Assembly: GCA_045805565.1 (NCBI GenBank) | Contig: JBJMKZ010000020.1 | Location: 73,216 to 137,215, forward strand | From: DATAEY01 sp045805565 | Lineage (GTDB): Bacteria > Actinomycetota > Thermoleophilia > Solirubrobacterales > Solirubrobacteraceae | DNA length: 64,000 bases | Direction: 5' to 3' | Shown here: positions 16,929 to 24,834 of the stretch, piece after piece | Numbering within the stretch: position 1 is the first letter of the stretch | How the letters are laid out: the number at the start of each line of letters is the position of its first letter | Program-made: the position numbers and the translations under genes | Notes under the pieces: model-generated | Seen by the model: the letters and a program-made list of their open reading frames with translations, nothing else | Told to the model about the DNA's origin: nothing | The model's database searches: none

Positions 16929-17342
16929 ATGCAGGTCCGAGACGGCATGAGCGAGACGGTTCTCACGGTCGGCCCCGGGCACACCCTGCGAGAGGCCGCA
17001 ACGTTGATGAGCGAGCGCAACGTGGGCGCCGCCGTGGTGATGGACCCCGAGGCGCCGGGGCCCGGCATCGTCACCGAGCGCGATGTGCTCAACTCGGTCG
17101 GCTCGGGCCAGGACCCCGACAGCGAGCGAGTCGCCCAGCACCTCACCGCAGACCTGGTGTTCGCCTCCCCGGACTGGTCGCTCGAGGAGGCCGCCGCGGC
17201 GATGGTCAGGGGCGGCTTCCGCCACCTGATCGTGGTCGAGCACGGCGAGGTCACCGGCGTGCTCTCCGTGCGCGACATCATCCGCTGCTGGACGCAGGAC
17301 GGCGCCACGTCGGAGATGCCGCATCCGGCGGCGGCCGGATAG
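16929..17342 (+). CDS. Two-CBS-domain regulatory protein
   Basis: 137 residues comprising a CBS pair. The first module is VRDGMSETVLTVGP to GIVTERDVLNSV, the second LVFASPDWSLEEAAAAMV to GVLSVRDIIRCW. A strong Shine-Dalgarno GGGAGG lies seven bases before the ATG. It is divergent from the ctaC1 operon and convergent with an oxidoreductase gene. Such stand-alone CBS pairs bind adenosyl nucleotides; the partner is unknown, and its position between two oxidase operons suggests a link to energy status. Confidence 0.88.
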   Translation: MQVRDGMSETVLTVGPGHTLREAATLMSERNVGAAVVMDPEAPGPGIVTERDVLNSVGSGQDPDSERVAQHLTADLVFASPDWSLEEAAAAMVRGGFRHLIVVEHGEVTGVLSVRDIIRCWTQDGATSEMPHPAAAG

Positions 17343-17346
17343 CCGG

Positions 17347-17362
17347 CGGGGCTGCCGCCCCG
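17347..17362. terminator. Hairpin between convergent genes
   Basis: CGGGGC, loop TGCC, GCCCCG, just after the CBS stop and before the oxidoreductase stop; no U-tract. Confidence 0.4.
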
Positions 17363-17421
17363 ACAGGTCGCCCTGACCGCGGCCGCGGAGACCCACCCGG
17401 CGGCCGAGCGCGCGCCGGCGC

Positions 17422-18360
17422 TCAGGGGACGATGACGAGCTTGTGGTGGGGCGACGCCTGCTGGCGCGCCCACGCGTCCGCGACTTCCTCGAGCGCGACG
17501 CGCTCGACCTCGACCGCCAGCTCCCCGGCCGCCCCGTGCCCGGCCATCCGTGTGTACGCGGCGCGCTTGACCTCGGGAGGCGCGGCGAAGTTGGTATGGC
17601 CGAGGATCGCCAACATCCGGCCGCGCACCGCGGCGGAGGCGATACGGGCGTGTGACCCGGCCGACTGCCCGATCTGGACCAGCCGGGCACCGCGGTTGGC
17701 GGCCTCGATCGCCGCCGCCGCCGGCTCGCCCCACACCGGGTCGACGATCACGTCGACGCCGCCTCCCGCCGCCTCGCGGAAGGCGGCGGCCAGGTCCCGG
17801 GTCCCGTCCAGAGGCACTGTCGCGTCGGCGCCCAGCTGGCTGGCGCGGGCGAGGCCGTCCTCGCTGCGGGCGGCCGCCACCACGCGGGCCGCCCCCAGCA
17901 GCCGCGCCGCCTGGAGGGCGATCTGGCCGACCACTCCGCTGGCGCCCAGGACCAGGACGGTCTCGCCCTCGCGCAGTCGCGCGCGCCACTCGAGCCCCAG
18001 CCAGGCGGCCAGGCCCGCGATCCCGAAGCAGGTGGCGAGCGTCTCGTCGAGGCCGTCGGGCAGCGGGATGGCGTCGTCGGGATCGATCGGCGCCCGCTGC
18101 GCGAACGATCCGAAGGGCGCCGCCGGACCGTCGAAGTAGACGCGCTCACCTTCGCCGCGGCGCCCGACGCCCTCGCGGCCCACCACGTACGGCAGCGGCG
18201 GCCGGCCGCCGTAGAAGGTCCCCGACGCGATCGAGATGTCCACCGGGTTGAGCCCCGCCGCGAGCACGTCGACCACCTCCCGCCCCTCGCCGGATTCGGG
18301 ATCGTCGAAGTCGCCCGGCTCGGGCGAGGCGCCGTACTCGCGCAGGATCGCCGCTCGCAC
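17422..18360 (-). CDS. Zinc-free medium-chain oxidoreductase, quinone oxidoreductase type
   Basis: 312 residues of the MDR superfamily. The N-terminal GroES-like domain begins MRAAILREYG and contains GLNPVDISIASGTF. The Rossmann domain has VLVLGASGVVGQIALQAARLLGA with the AxxGxxG-type fingerprint for NADPH. The cysteine/histidine zinc ligands of alcohol dehydrogenases are absent, as in quinone oxidoreductases. It starts with GTG nine bases after the subunit IV-like gene, so it may be co-transcribed with ctaC2-ctaD2-ctaB. Substrate unknown. Confidence 0.85.
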   Translation of the reverse strand: MRAAILREYGASPEPGDFDDPESGEGREVVDVLAAGLNPVDISIASGTFYGGRPPLPYVVGREGVGRRGEGERVYFDGPAAPFGSFAQRAPIDPDDAIPLPDGLDETLATCFGIAGLAAWLGLEWRARLREGETVLVLGASGVVGQIALQAARLLGAARVVAAARSEDGLARASQLGADATVPLDGTRDLAAAFREAAGGGVDVIVDPVWGEPAAAAIEAANRGARLVQIGQSAGSHARIASAAVRGRMLAILGHTNFAAPPEVKRAAYTRMAGHGAAGELAVEVERVALEEVADAWARQQASPHHKLVIVP

Positions 18361-18369
18361 CAGTCCGAC

Positions 18370-18615
18370 TCAGTGCTCGAGTGGCAGCTCGTCGATATCG
18401 CGCCGCGTGTCGCGGATCCAGCGGACGGTGGTGAGCACGACGATGGCCAAGCCGGCGGCGGTGATCAGCCAGCTGATCACCAGCCCCACCACAGCGAGCG
18501 TCACGCCCAGGGCGCTGAGCACCGGGATGAGGCTGGGCTCCGGGAGGTGGATCTCCTCGCCGACCGGCGGGACGCCGGGCGCGGACGGAGCGCCTTTGTC
18601 CTGAGACGGGGTCAT
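18370..18615 (-). CDS. Cytochrome c oxidase subunit IV-like membrane protein
   Basis: 81 residues with a hydrophilic N-terminus, the motif GEEIHLPEPSLIPVL typical of the small subunit of actinobacterial oxidases, and two hydrophobic helices (SALGVTLAVVGLVISWLIT and AAGLAIVVLTTVRW). Start ATG overlaps the stop of the 37-residue protein gene by ATGA. Expected to be a structural or assembly subunit of the A1-type oxidase encoded upstream. Confidence 0.8.
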   Translation of the reverse strand: MTPSQDKGAPSAPGVPPVGEEIHLPEPSLIPVLSALGVTLAVVGLVISWLITAAGLAIVVLTTVRWIRDTRRDIDELPLEH

Positions 18616-18725
18616 CCCGCGTTGTAGATCGCGGCGGCCAGGAAGCTGGCGCCGAACATGAACAGGGCGACCGCCGCGACGATCAGTCCGGTGCGGATGT
18701 TGCGTCGGGCCAGCCTGCGGTCCAT
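18612..18725 (-). CDS. 37-residue single-helix membrane protein
   Basis: Reads MDRRLARRNIRTG, then a hydrophobic helix of 20 residues and a short tail ending AIYNAG. A perfect Shine-Dalgarno AGGAGG lies six bases before the ATG and the stop overlaps the next start, so it is clearly translated. It lies between heme O synthase and the subunit IV-like gene. The very basic N-terminus should stay in the cytoplasm. Likely a small oxidase subunit or assembly peptide. Confidence 0.8.
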   Translation of the reverse strand: MDRRLARRNIRTGLIVAAVALFMFGASFLAAAIYNAG

Positions 18726-18733
18726 CGAGCCTC

Positions 18734-19648
18734 CTATGCCTTGACGTCGACCACCATGGCGGCGAACAGCAGCGCCAGGTACAGCAGCGAGAACAGGTAC
18801 AGCCGCAGGGCGCAGCGACGGTCCGCGCGGCGGTAGAGGCTCACGCTGCCCGCTATGAACGCGCCGCCGAGGACCACCGATGCGATCAAGTACACGCCGC
18901 CGAAGAAGCCGACGCAGAACGGCAGCTGGCTGACCGCGTACAGCAGCAGCGTGTAGAGCAGGATCTGACGCCGGGTCTCCCGCTCCCCCCGGGCCACCGG
19001 CATCATCGGGACGCCGACCTTCGCATAGTCATCGCGCATCAGCAGCGACAGCGCCCAGAAGTGGGGTGGCGTCCAGTAGAAGACGATCGCGAACAGGTAG
19101 AGGGCGGTGGGGGCGAGCGATCCCCGGGTGGCCGCCCAGCCCACGAGGGGCGGGACCGCGCCGGCGGCGCCGCCGATCACGATGTTCTGAGGGGTCGCGC
19201 GCTTCAGCCACATCGTGTAGACGACCACGTAGCCGAGGAAGCCCGACAGCGCCAGGCAGCCGGCGAGCAGGTTGACCGCCAGCGTCAGCTCGGCGAACGC
19301 CGCCGCCGCCAGGACGAGCCCGAACCACAGCGCGGCGCGGGGCGAGATGCGCCCGGCTGGCACCGGACGGTTGGCCGTCCGGGCCATGCGCGCGTCGATG
19401 TCACGGTCCCAGTAGTGGTTGACCGCCCCCGCACCGCCGGCGGACAGGTACCCGCCCAGACAGGTCAGGGCCACGGTCTGAAGCGACGGGCGGCCCGCGA
19501 CGTACATGGTGGCCACCGTAGTGGTGAGCAGCAGGGTCTGGACCTTGGGCTTGGTCAGGCTGGCGTAGTCGGCGGCCAGCTGGCGGATCGCGCCGCCGGA
19601 CGCCGCGAGGGCCGGTCTGGCCGCCGTGGTGGTGGCGGGGGCGTCCAT
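18734..19648 (-). CDS. ctaB: Heme O synthase (protoheme IX farnesyltransferase)
   Basis: 304 residues, UbiA prenyltransferase family with about nine helices. It farnesylates heme B to heme O, needed for heme A of both oxidases. The first Asp-rich motif is NHYWDRDIDARMARTANRP and the second region is YTMWLKRATPQNIVIGG with FYWTPPHFW. The ATG at 19648 overlaps the stop of the preceding ctaD gene (TGATG). The frame stays open across the antisense-like region upstream, but nothing there looks like protein. No heme A synthase (ctaA) is in the window. Confidence 0.95.
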   Translation of the reverse strand: MDAPATTTAARPALAASGGAIRQLAADYASLTKPKVQTLLLTTTVATMYVAGRPSLQTVALTCLGGYLSAGGAGAVNHYWDRDIDARMARTANRPVPAGRISPRAALWFGLVLAAAAFAELTLAVNLLAGCLALSGFLGYVVVYTMWLKRATPQNIVIGGAAGAVPPLVGWAATRGSLAPTALYLFAIVFYWTPPHFWALSLLMRDDYAKVGVPMMPVARGERETRRQILLYTLLLYAVSQLPFCVGFFGGVYLIASVVLGGAFIAGSVSLYRRADRRCALRLYLFSLLYLALLFAAMVVDVKA

Positions 19649-21360
19649 CACACGGGCGCCCGTTCCGGCGCGGTGGGCGTCCCCGCGTACGCGGCCTCGG
19701 TCGCGCGCTCGACCTGCCGGCGGATGTCCTTCATCGGCTCGACCGACCGGACTCGCGGGACGACGTCGAAGTTGTTGGGCGGCGGAGGCGAGGACGTGAA
19801 CCACTCCAACGTGTTGCCCTTCCACGGGTCGGGGCCGGCGATGGTGCCGCGCCGCAGCGATCGAACCACGTTGATAGCGGTCACCAGGACGCCGAGCGCG
19901 AGCACGAAGGAGCCGATCGACGAGATCAGGTTGTAGGTCGACCATCCCTCGTTGGCCGGGTACTCGTAGATCCGGCGCGGCATCCCCGACAATCCGAGCG
20001 AGTGCTGGACCAGGAAGGTCGCGTTGAAGCCGACCAGGATCAGCCAGAACGACAGCTTGCCCAGCCCCTCCGAGAGCATCCGGCCCGACATCTTCGGGAA
20101 CCAGTAGTAGATCCCGGCGAAGATCCCGAACACCGATCCGCCGAACAGCACGTAGTGCAGGTGGGCGACCACGAAGTAGGTGTCGGTGAGCTGCCAGTCG
20201 ACCGGGAAGATGGCCAGGAAGATCCCCGAGATGCCGCCGATCACGAACACCCCGATCAGGCCGGCGGCGAAGAACAGCGCGGTGCGCATGTGGATCGTCC
20301 CGCGCCACAGCGTCGCCACCCAGTTGAGGATCTTCACCCCGGTGGGCACGGCGATCAGGAACGAGGCGAGCATGAAGAAGGACAGGACCACGGTCGAGGT
20401 GGGAGTGGCGAACATGTGGTGGGCCCACACCAGCATGCTGAGGAAGGCGATCCCCACGGTGGAGGCGGCGATCGCCTTGTAGCCGAAGATGGGCTTGCGG
20501 GCGAACACCGGGAGCACCTCCGAGACGATCCCGAACGCCGGCAGCGCCATGATGTAGACCTCGGGGTGGCCGAAGAACCAGAACAGGTGCTGCCACAGCA
20601 TCGGCGAGCCCCCTAGCGCCGGGTCGTAGAAGCCGGTGCCGAAGTGGCGGTCGAGCAGCAGGAGGGTGACCGCGCCGGCCACCACCGGCAGCGCGGTGAC
20701 GATCATGATCGCGTACACCAGGATCGTCCAGCAGAACAGCGGGATCCGGCTCCAGCCCATTCCGGGGGCCCGCATGTTGAACAGCGTGGCGATGAAGTTG
20801 ATCGAGCCGAGGATCGACGACAGGCCGGTGAGGTGGATGAGGAAGATCCACGCGTCGATGCCTCCGTTGGGCAGGTACGCGGCCGACGACAGCGGCGTGT
20901 AGCTCGTCCAACCCGCCTCGGGCGGGCTGAAGAACAGGGACGCGTAGAAGACGACGCCCCCGAACAGCAGCAGCCAGTACGAGAGCGCGTTGAGCCGGGG
21001 GAACGCCATGTCCCGCGCGCCGATCATCAGCGGCAGGACGTAGTTCGCGAACCCCGCCAGAATGGGGACGACGAACAGGAAGACCATCGTCGTCCCGTGC
21101 ATCGTGAACAGCTGGTTGTAGGTCGCCGGGTCGAGGAACGTGTTCTCGGGGACGCCCAGCTGGATGCGCAGGAGCAGCGCCTCGACGCCGCCCAGGATGA
21201 AGAACACGAAGGTGGTGAAGAGGTAGAGGATCCCGATCCGCTTGTGGTCGGTGGTGGTGATCCAGCTCGTCCATCCACGCGGCTCGGGAGTCACCCGGCG
21301 GGCGATCACCTGGGGCCGTGGGATGGCGCTGAGGCTTCGCGGGCTGGTCGCCACCGACAT
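19648..21360 (-). CDS. ctaD: Heme-copper oxidase subunit I, A1-type (GHPEVY)
   Basis: 570 residues, twelve helices, the mitochondrial-like A1 family. The low-spin heme ligand is in FTMHGTTMVFLFV. CuB and the cross-linked Tyr plus the D-channel Glu lie in FWFFGHPEVYIMALP near residue 262. The His pair is in VWAHHMFATP, the K-channel Lys in VPTGVKILNW, and the heme ligands in YFVVAHLHYVLFGGS. A Shine-Dalgarno GGAGG inside the end of ctaC2 precedes the ATG. Its stop overlaps ctaB. Confidence 0.97.
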   Translation of the reverse strand: MSVATSPRSLSAIPRPQVIARRVTPEPRGWTSWITTTDHKRIGILYLFTTFVFFILGGVEALLLRIQLGVPENTFLDPATYNQLFTMHGTTMVFLFVVPILAGFANYVLPLMIGARDMAFPRLNALSYWLLLFGGVVFYASLFFSPPEAGWTSYTPLSSAAYLPNGGIDAWIFLIHLTGLSSILGSINFIATLFNMRAPGMGWSRIPLFCWTILVYAIMIVTALPVVAGAVTLLLLDRHFGTGFYDPALGGSPMLWQHLFWFFGHPEVYIMALPAFGIVSEVLPVFARKPIFGYKAIAASTVGIAFLSMLVWAHHMFATPTSTVVLSFFMLASFLIAVPTGVKILNWVATLWRGTIHMRTALFFAAGLIGVFVIGGISGIFLAIFPVDWQLTDTYFVVAHLHYVLFGGSVFGIFAGIYYWFPKMSGRMLSEGLGKLSFWLILVGFNATFLVQHSLGLSGMPRRIYEYPANEGWSTYNLISSIGSFVLALGVLVTAINVVRSLRRGTIAGPDPWKGNTLEWFTSSPPPPNNFDVVPRVRSVEPMKDIRRQVERATEAAYAGTPTAPERAPV

Positions 21361-21365
21361 CGGTA

Positions 21366-22232
21366 TTAGCCTCCGCCGGCCGGCGTGGACGCCGACGGCT
21401 GACGCTGCGCGGCCACCGCCCGGTTCGCGGCGTCGATCGCCTGCTTCTGCCGCTGCACCCAGCGCTGGTACTCGGCGACCGGGACCGCCTTCACGTGGGC
21501 GACCATGTTGGCGTGGTTGCGGCCGCAGAGCTCGGCGCACTGGCCGCGATAGACGCCGGGACGGCTGATCTTGAACCAGGTGCGGTTGACGTAGGGCCCC
21601 GGGACCGCATCGAACTTGCCGCCCAGCTCGGGGATCCACCACGAGTGGATCACGTCCTGGGCCCGGATCGCCAGCATGACGGTGGTGTTGATCGGGACCA
21701 CCATCTCGTCGTAGGCGAAGGCGCCGTTCGGATACGTGTAGCGCCACACGTACTGCTGCCCGTTCACGTCGATGTGGAGGCGCTGCCCGGGGGGGGCGGC
21801 GGCCCGCCCGGTCGGCGGGCTGGCTGCCGCGGCGGCGGCGAGCCCACCCGGCCCCGACGTCACCGGGGTCTTGATCGCCGAGAGCTTGGAGAAGGTGACG
21901 ATCGTCAACACCACCAGGATCAGGGCGGCAGCCACCGTCCAGCCGATCTCCAGGTTGGTGTTGCCGCGTATCTGGGCGGCGATCCTCCCCCGGCGGTGGG
22001 CGAAGCGGAACAGCGAGTACACGAGCGCGATCTCCACCGCCAGAAAGACGAAGATCGCGATGTAGCCGGCGAGCCGGTAGAGGGAGGCGATGTCGTTGGC
22101 GTTGGGCGAGCCGCCCGACTCGGGGGTGATCGCGCCGGCGAACGCGCCGGCGGTCAGGACGAGTGAGGCGGCCAGGGCGGCCAGCAGAGCCAGCGCGAGC
22201 CGGCGCACCCGGGTGGATGGCCACGGAGGCAA
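21366..22232 (-). CDS. ctaC: Cytochrome c oxidase subunit II (partner of A1-type subunit I)
   Basis: 288 residues: cleavable signal-like helix, two membrane helices, an Ala/Pro/Gly-rich linker, then the CuA domain. CuA ligands are the His in DVIHSWWIP and the CAELCGRNHANM set; NGQQYVWRYTYP carries the conserved aromatic patch. The TTG at 22232 is chosen because TAGGAT lies nine bases before it; a GTG eight codons downstream is the alternative. First gene of the A1-type oxidase operon. Confidence 0.94.
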   Translation of the reverse strand: MPPWPSTRVRRLALALLAALAASLVLTAGAFAGAITPESGGSPNANDIASLYRLAGYIAIFVFLAVEIALVYSLFRFAHRRGRIAAQIRGNTNLEIGWTVAAALILVVLTIVTFSKLSAIKTPVTSGPGGLAAAAAASPPTGRAAAPPGQRLHIDVNGQQYVWRYTYPNGAFAYDEMVVPINTTVMLAIRAQDVIHSWWIPELGGKFDAVPGPYVNRTWFKISRPGVYRGQCAELCGRNHANMVAHVKAVPVAEYQRWVQRQKQAIDAANRAVAAQRQPSASTPAGGG

Positions 22233-22241
22233 AGCCGCGCG

Positions 22242-22247
22242 ATCCTA
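22242..22247 (-). promoter_or_regulatory. -10 box TAGGAT of the ctaC2 operon
   Basis: TAGGAT on the minus strand, nine bases before the TTG at 22232; leaderless arrangement. Confidence 0.55.
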
Positions 22248-22302
22248 TCGTTCGCCGACTGGGCGCTCCACATCGTGGCGCGCGTCGCGAGCCGGCGCTC
22301 GA

Positions 22303-23124
22303 CTACGACCCGGCGAAGCGCGCGTCGCGCTTCTCCACGAACGCCGTCACGCCCTCCAGGAAGTCCTGCGAAGCGGCCATCTCACGCTGGATCTGGGCTT
22401 CCAGCTCGAGTTGCTCGTCCATGCGCGCGTAGAGCCACTGGTTTAGCTGGCGCTTGGTGCCGGCGTAGGAGCGGGTGGGGCCGGCGGCCAGCCGGTCGAC
22501 CAGCTCGTCGACTTTGGCCTCGAACTCGCCGTCGGGCCACACCCGGTTGACCAGGCCCCACTCCATCGCCCGTCGGGCCGGGATCCGCTCCCCCAGCATC
22601 GCCATCTCGAATGCGCGGGCATGGCCGGCGCGCGTCGGGATGAACACCGACGATCCTCCGTCGGGCACCAGCCCGACGTTCACGAACGCCAGCAGCAGGT
22701 AGGCCGACTCCTTGGCCACCACCAGGTCGGCGCAGATGGCCAGTGAGCACCCGATCCCCACCGCGGCCCCGTTGACCGCGGCGACGACCGGCTTGGGCAT
22801 GCGCCGGATGCCGGTGATGATCGGGTGGTAGCGCTCGGTCAGGACCTGGTAGACGTCCGGCCGCCCGTCGGCGGTGCGGGGATGCTCCTCGCCCATCTCC
22901 TTGAGGTCGGCGCCCGACGAGAACCCGCGGCCGGCGCCGGTGACGACCACCGCGCGCACCTCCTCGTCCTCGGCGGTCGACTCGACCGCCGCGCGCAGGT
23001 CGAGACCGAACTGCTGGTCCCAGGCGTTCAGCCGCTCGGGCCGGTTGAGCTCGATCTTGGCGGCGCCGCCGCGACGGTAGAGGTTGACGGTGTCGTACGC
23101 GTGGTCCAGCTCGTATTCGCTCAT
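22303..23124 (-). CDS. Enoyl-CoA hydratase/isomerase family protein
   Basis: 273 residues of the crotonase fold. The oxyanion-hole segments are GAGRGFSSGADLKEMG and AVNGAAVGIGCSLAICADL. The residue usually Glu in the second catalytic position falls in VNVGLVPDGGSSVFIP, where Asp precedes GG; this is an isomerase- or hydratase-like arrangement that cannot be assigned exactly. The ATG at 23124 is eight bases after TAGGAT, with no Shine-Dalgarno. Acts on acyl-CoA in fatty acid or aromatic breakdown. Confidence 0.9.
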   Translation of the reverse strand: MSEYELDHAYDTVNLYRRGGAAKIELNRPERLNAWDQQFGLDLRAAVESTAEDEEVRAVVVTGAGRGFSSGADLKEMGEEHPRTADGRPDVYQVLTERYHPIITGIRRMPKPVVAAVNGAAVGIGCSLAICADLVVAKESAYLLLAFVNVGLVPDGGSSVFIPTRAGHARAFEMAMLGERIPARRAMEWGLVNRVWPDGEFEAKVDELVDRLAAGPTRSYAGTKRQLNQWLYARMDEQLELEAQIQREMAASQDFLEGVTAFVEKRDARFAGS

Positions 23125-23130
23125 GGCTGT

Positions 23131-23153
23131 GGATCCTAAGCGGCATAGGATCC
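23131..23153. promoter_or_regulatory. Perfect inverted repeat holding back-to-back -10 boxes
   Basis: GGATCCTA, seven-base centre, TAGGATCC. The left arm read on the minus strand is the -10 box of the enoyl-CoA hydratase gene; the right arm read on the plus strand is a -10 box for the membrane protein gene at 23181. The two promoters cannot be occupied together, so divergent transcription may be mutually exclusive. Confidence 0.6.
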
Positions 23154-23180
23154 GCCCGAGCGGCGAGGAGAGGAGGACGT

Positions 23181-23846
23181 ATGCAAACGGCTCGGGTCGA
23201 GAGGTTGACCGCGATCGCCGGGCTGGTCGTGGTGGCGCTGTCCCTGGTCAACCTCACGCTCCCGCCGGTCCCGGCTGCCGACGCCCCCGCGGCCGCCTTC
23301 GCGGGCTACTACGCCGTGCACCGCGCGGCGGTGCTGGTCGTCGCCTATGTGGCGGTGCTGGGCGCGGCGGTCGTCGTCGCCTTCCTCGCCGGCCTGCGCG
23401 ACGTGCTGCGCCGCCACGAGGCCGGCGACGGCACGCTGGCCACCACCGGCCTGGTCGCCGGCGTCGTCCAGTTCACCGCGGTGGCGGTCGGGGTGTCGAT
23501 CCTGGCGGCCACCGCCTACCGCCCCGGCCAGCCGGCGGCGACGATCAGGGCGCTCACCGACGCCGGCTGGGTGGTGATCAATCTCGGGGCGGGGCTGCCG
23601 ACCACGATGTCGGTGGCGGCCTTCTCGCTCGTGGTCCTGCGCACCGGCCTGCTGCCCCGCTGGGTGGTCGGCTTCGGCCTCCTGGTCGCGGCGGCCCACC
23701 TGGTGGTCTCGGGCGCGTTCGCTCGCGGGGGCTTCCTCGCCCCCGAGGGGGCGGTCGCCGTGGTCGTGCCCACGCTCTACTACCTGTGGGTGCTGGTGGT
23801 CAGCCTCACCCTGCTGCGGTGCCGGACCCCAAGCAGCCCCGCCTAG
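23181..23846 (+). CDS. Six-helix membrane protein, function unknown
   Basis: 221 residues with six hydrophobic helices: for example LTAIAGLVVVALSLVNLTLP, AVLVVAYVAVLGAAVVVAFLAG and VAVVVPTLYYLWVLVVSLTLL. The pattern resembles small actinobacterial membrane proteins of the DUF4386 type, but I cannot name a family with confidence. A Shine-Dalgarno GAGGAGG precedes the ATG by four bases. Divergent from the enoyl-CoA hydratase gene through a palindromic promoter; its stop codon is part of the -10 box for the next gene. Confidence 0.75.
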   Translation: MQTARVERLTAIAGLVVVALSLVNLTLPPVPAADAPAAAFAGYYAVHRAAVLVVAYVAVLGAAVVVAFLAGLRDVLRRHEAGDGTLATTGLVAGVVQFTAVAVGVSILAATAYRPGQPAATIRALTDAGWVVINLGAGLPTTMSVAAFSLVVLRTGLLPRWVVGFGLLVAAAHLVVSGAFARGGFLAPEGAVAVVVPTLYYLWVLVVSLTLLRCRTPSSPA

Positions 23847-23849
23847 ACT
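23844..23849 (+). promoter_or_regulatory. -10 box TAGACT of the HMG-CoA lyase gene
   Basis: TAGACT includes the stop codon of the preceding gene and lies seven bases before the GTG at 23857; leaderless. Confidence 0.6.
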
Positions 23850-23856
23850 CACGGGC

Positions 23857-24774
23857 GTGGAGATGCCGGCCAGCGTGCGCATCCGGGAGGTCGGCCCGCG
23901 CGACGGGTTTCAGAACGAGCCGGAGGTGATCGCCACCGCCGACAAGGTCCGTTTGGTCGAGGCGCTGGCGCGCACCGGCGTGCGCCGGATCGAGGTGACG
24001 AGCTTCGCGCGCCCCGACGTCATCCCCCAGCTCGCGGACGCGGCGCAGGTCCTGGAGGCGATCCAGGTTCCACCGGAGGTCTCGCTCGGCGTCCTCGTCC
24101 CCAACGAGCGCGGTCTGGAACGGGCGCTCGAGCATCGCGGGCGCTTCCATGAGGTCAACTGCTTCCTGAGCGCCTCCGAGACGCACAACCGGCGCAACGT
24201 CAACCGCTCGATCGAGGAGTCGCTCGCGGGGCTGCGGCGCGTCCTGGGCGGCGCCCGCCAGACCGGGCTGCACTGCGAGGGGGTCATCTCCGTCTCGTTC
24301 GGCTGTCCCTACGAGGGCCACGTCCCGCCCGAGCGCGTGTTCTCGATCGCGACCGAGCTGGTCGAGGCGGGGGCCCGGGAGATCGCCTTCGGGGACACGA
24401 CGGGCATGGCGAACCCCCGTCAGGTGCGCGAATTCTTCGCCGCCGCGCGCGAGGCTCTGCCCGGCGTCGAGCTGACCGCCCACTTCCACAACACCCGCGG
24501 CCAGGGATTGGCCAACGTCCTGGCGGCGCTGGAGTCGGGGGTCGAGTCCTTCGAGTCTTCGTTCGGGGAGCTCGGCGGCTGCCCGGTGCCCAAGGGGGCG
24601 ACCGGGAACGTCGCCACCGAAGACGTGATCTCGATGCTGCACGAGATGGGCGTCCACACCGGCATCTCGCTCGAGCGGATGCTGGACGCCGCCAGGATGG
24701 CCCAGGAGAAGCTCGGCCGGCCGCTGGGCAGCCACGTGCTGACCGCCGGTCCCGTCGAATGGCGCGACGGCTGA
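23857..24774 (+). CDS. mvaB: Hydroxymethylglutaryl-CoA lyase
   Basis: 305-residue TIM-barrel lyase that cleaves HMG-CoA to acetoacetate and acetyl-CoA, the last step of leucine breakdown. Signature stretches are EVGPRDGFQNEP with the catalytic Arg-Asp, FLSASETHNRRNVNRS, GDTTGMANPRQV, HFHNTRGQGLAN and the active-site loop FGELGGCPVPKGATGNVATEDV with its cysteine. The GTG at 23857 follows a -10 box by seven bases. Acetoacetyl-CoA synthetase further along could re-activate the acetoacetate. Confidence 0.95.
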   Translation: MEMPASVRIREVGPRDGFQNEPEVIATADKVRLVEALARTGVRRIEVTSFARPDVIPQLADAAQVLEAIQVPPEVSLGVLVPNERGLERALEHRGRFHEVNCFLSASETHNRRNVNRSIEESLAGLRRVLGGARQTGLHCEGVISVSFGCPYEGHVPPERVFSIATELVEAGAREIAFGDTTGMANPRQVREFFAAAREALPGVELTAHFHNTRGQGLANVLAALESGVESFESSFGELGGCPVPKGATGNVATEDVISMLHEMGVHTGISLERMLDAARMAQEKLGRPLGSHVLTAGPVEWRDG

Positions 24775-24798
24775 CGCGGGCGCCGGGCGCCGGGCGGC

Positions 24799-24804
24799 TA
24801 GGCT
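24799..24804 (+). promoter_or_regulatory. -10 box TAGGCT of the VOC gene
   Basis: TAGGCT about 30 bases before the ATG at 24835; the short leader carries the Shine-Dalgarno AAGGAGG. Confidence 0.55.
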
Positions 24805-24834
24805 GGCGAGCGAAACCGACAAGGAGGAACCACG

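Noticed and set aside
18734..21274. 846-residue open frame on the minus strand
   Set aside because: Only the last 304 residues (heme O synthase) look like protein. The rest is an Arg/Pro/His-rich shadow of the oxidase subunit I gene in another frame, as usual for such GC-rich DNA.
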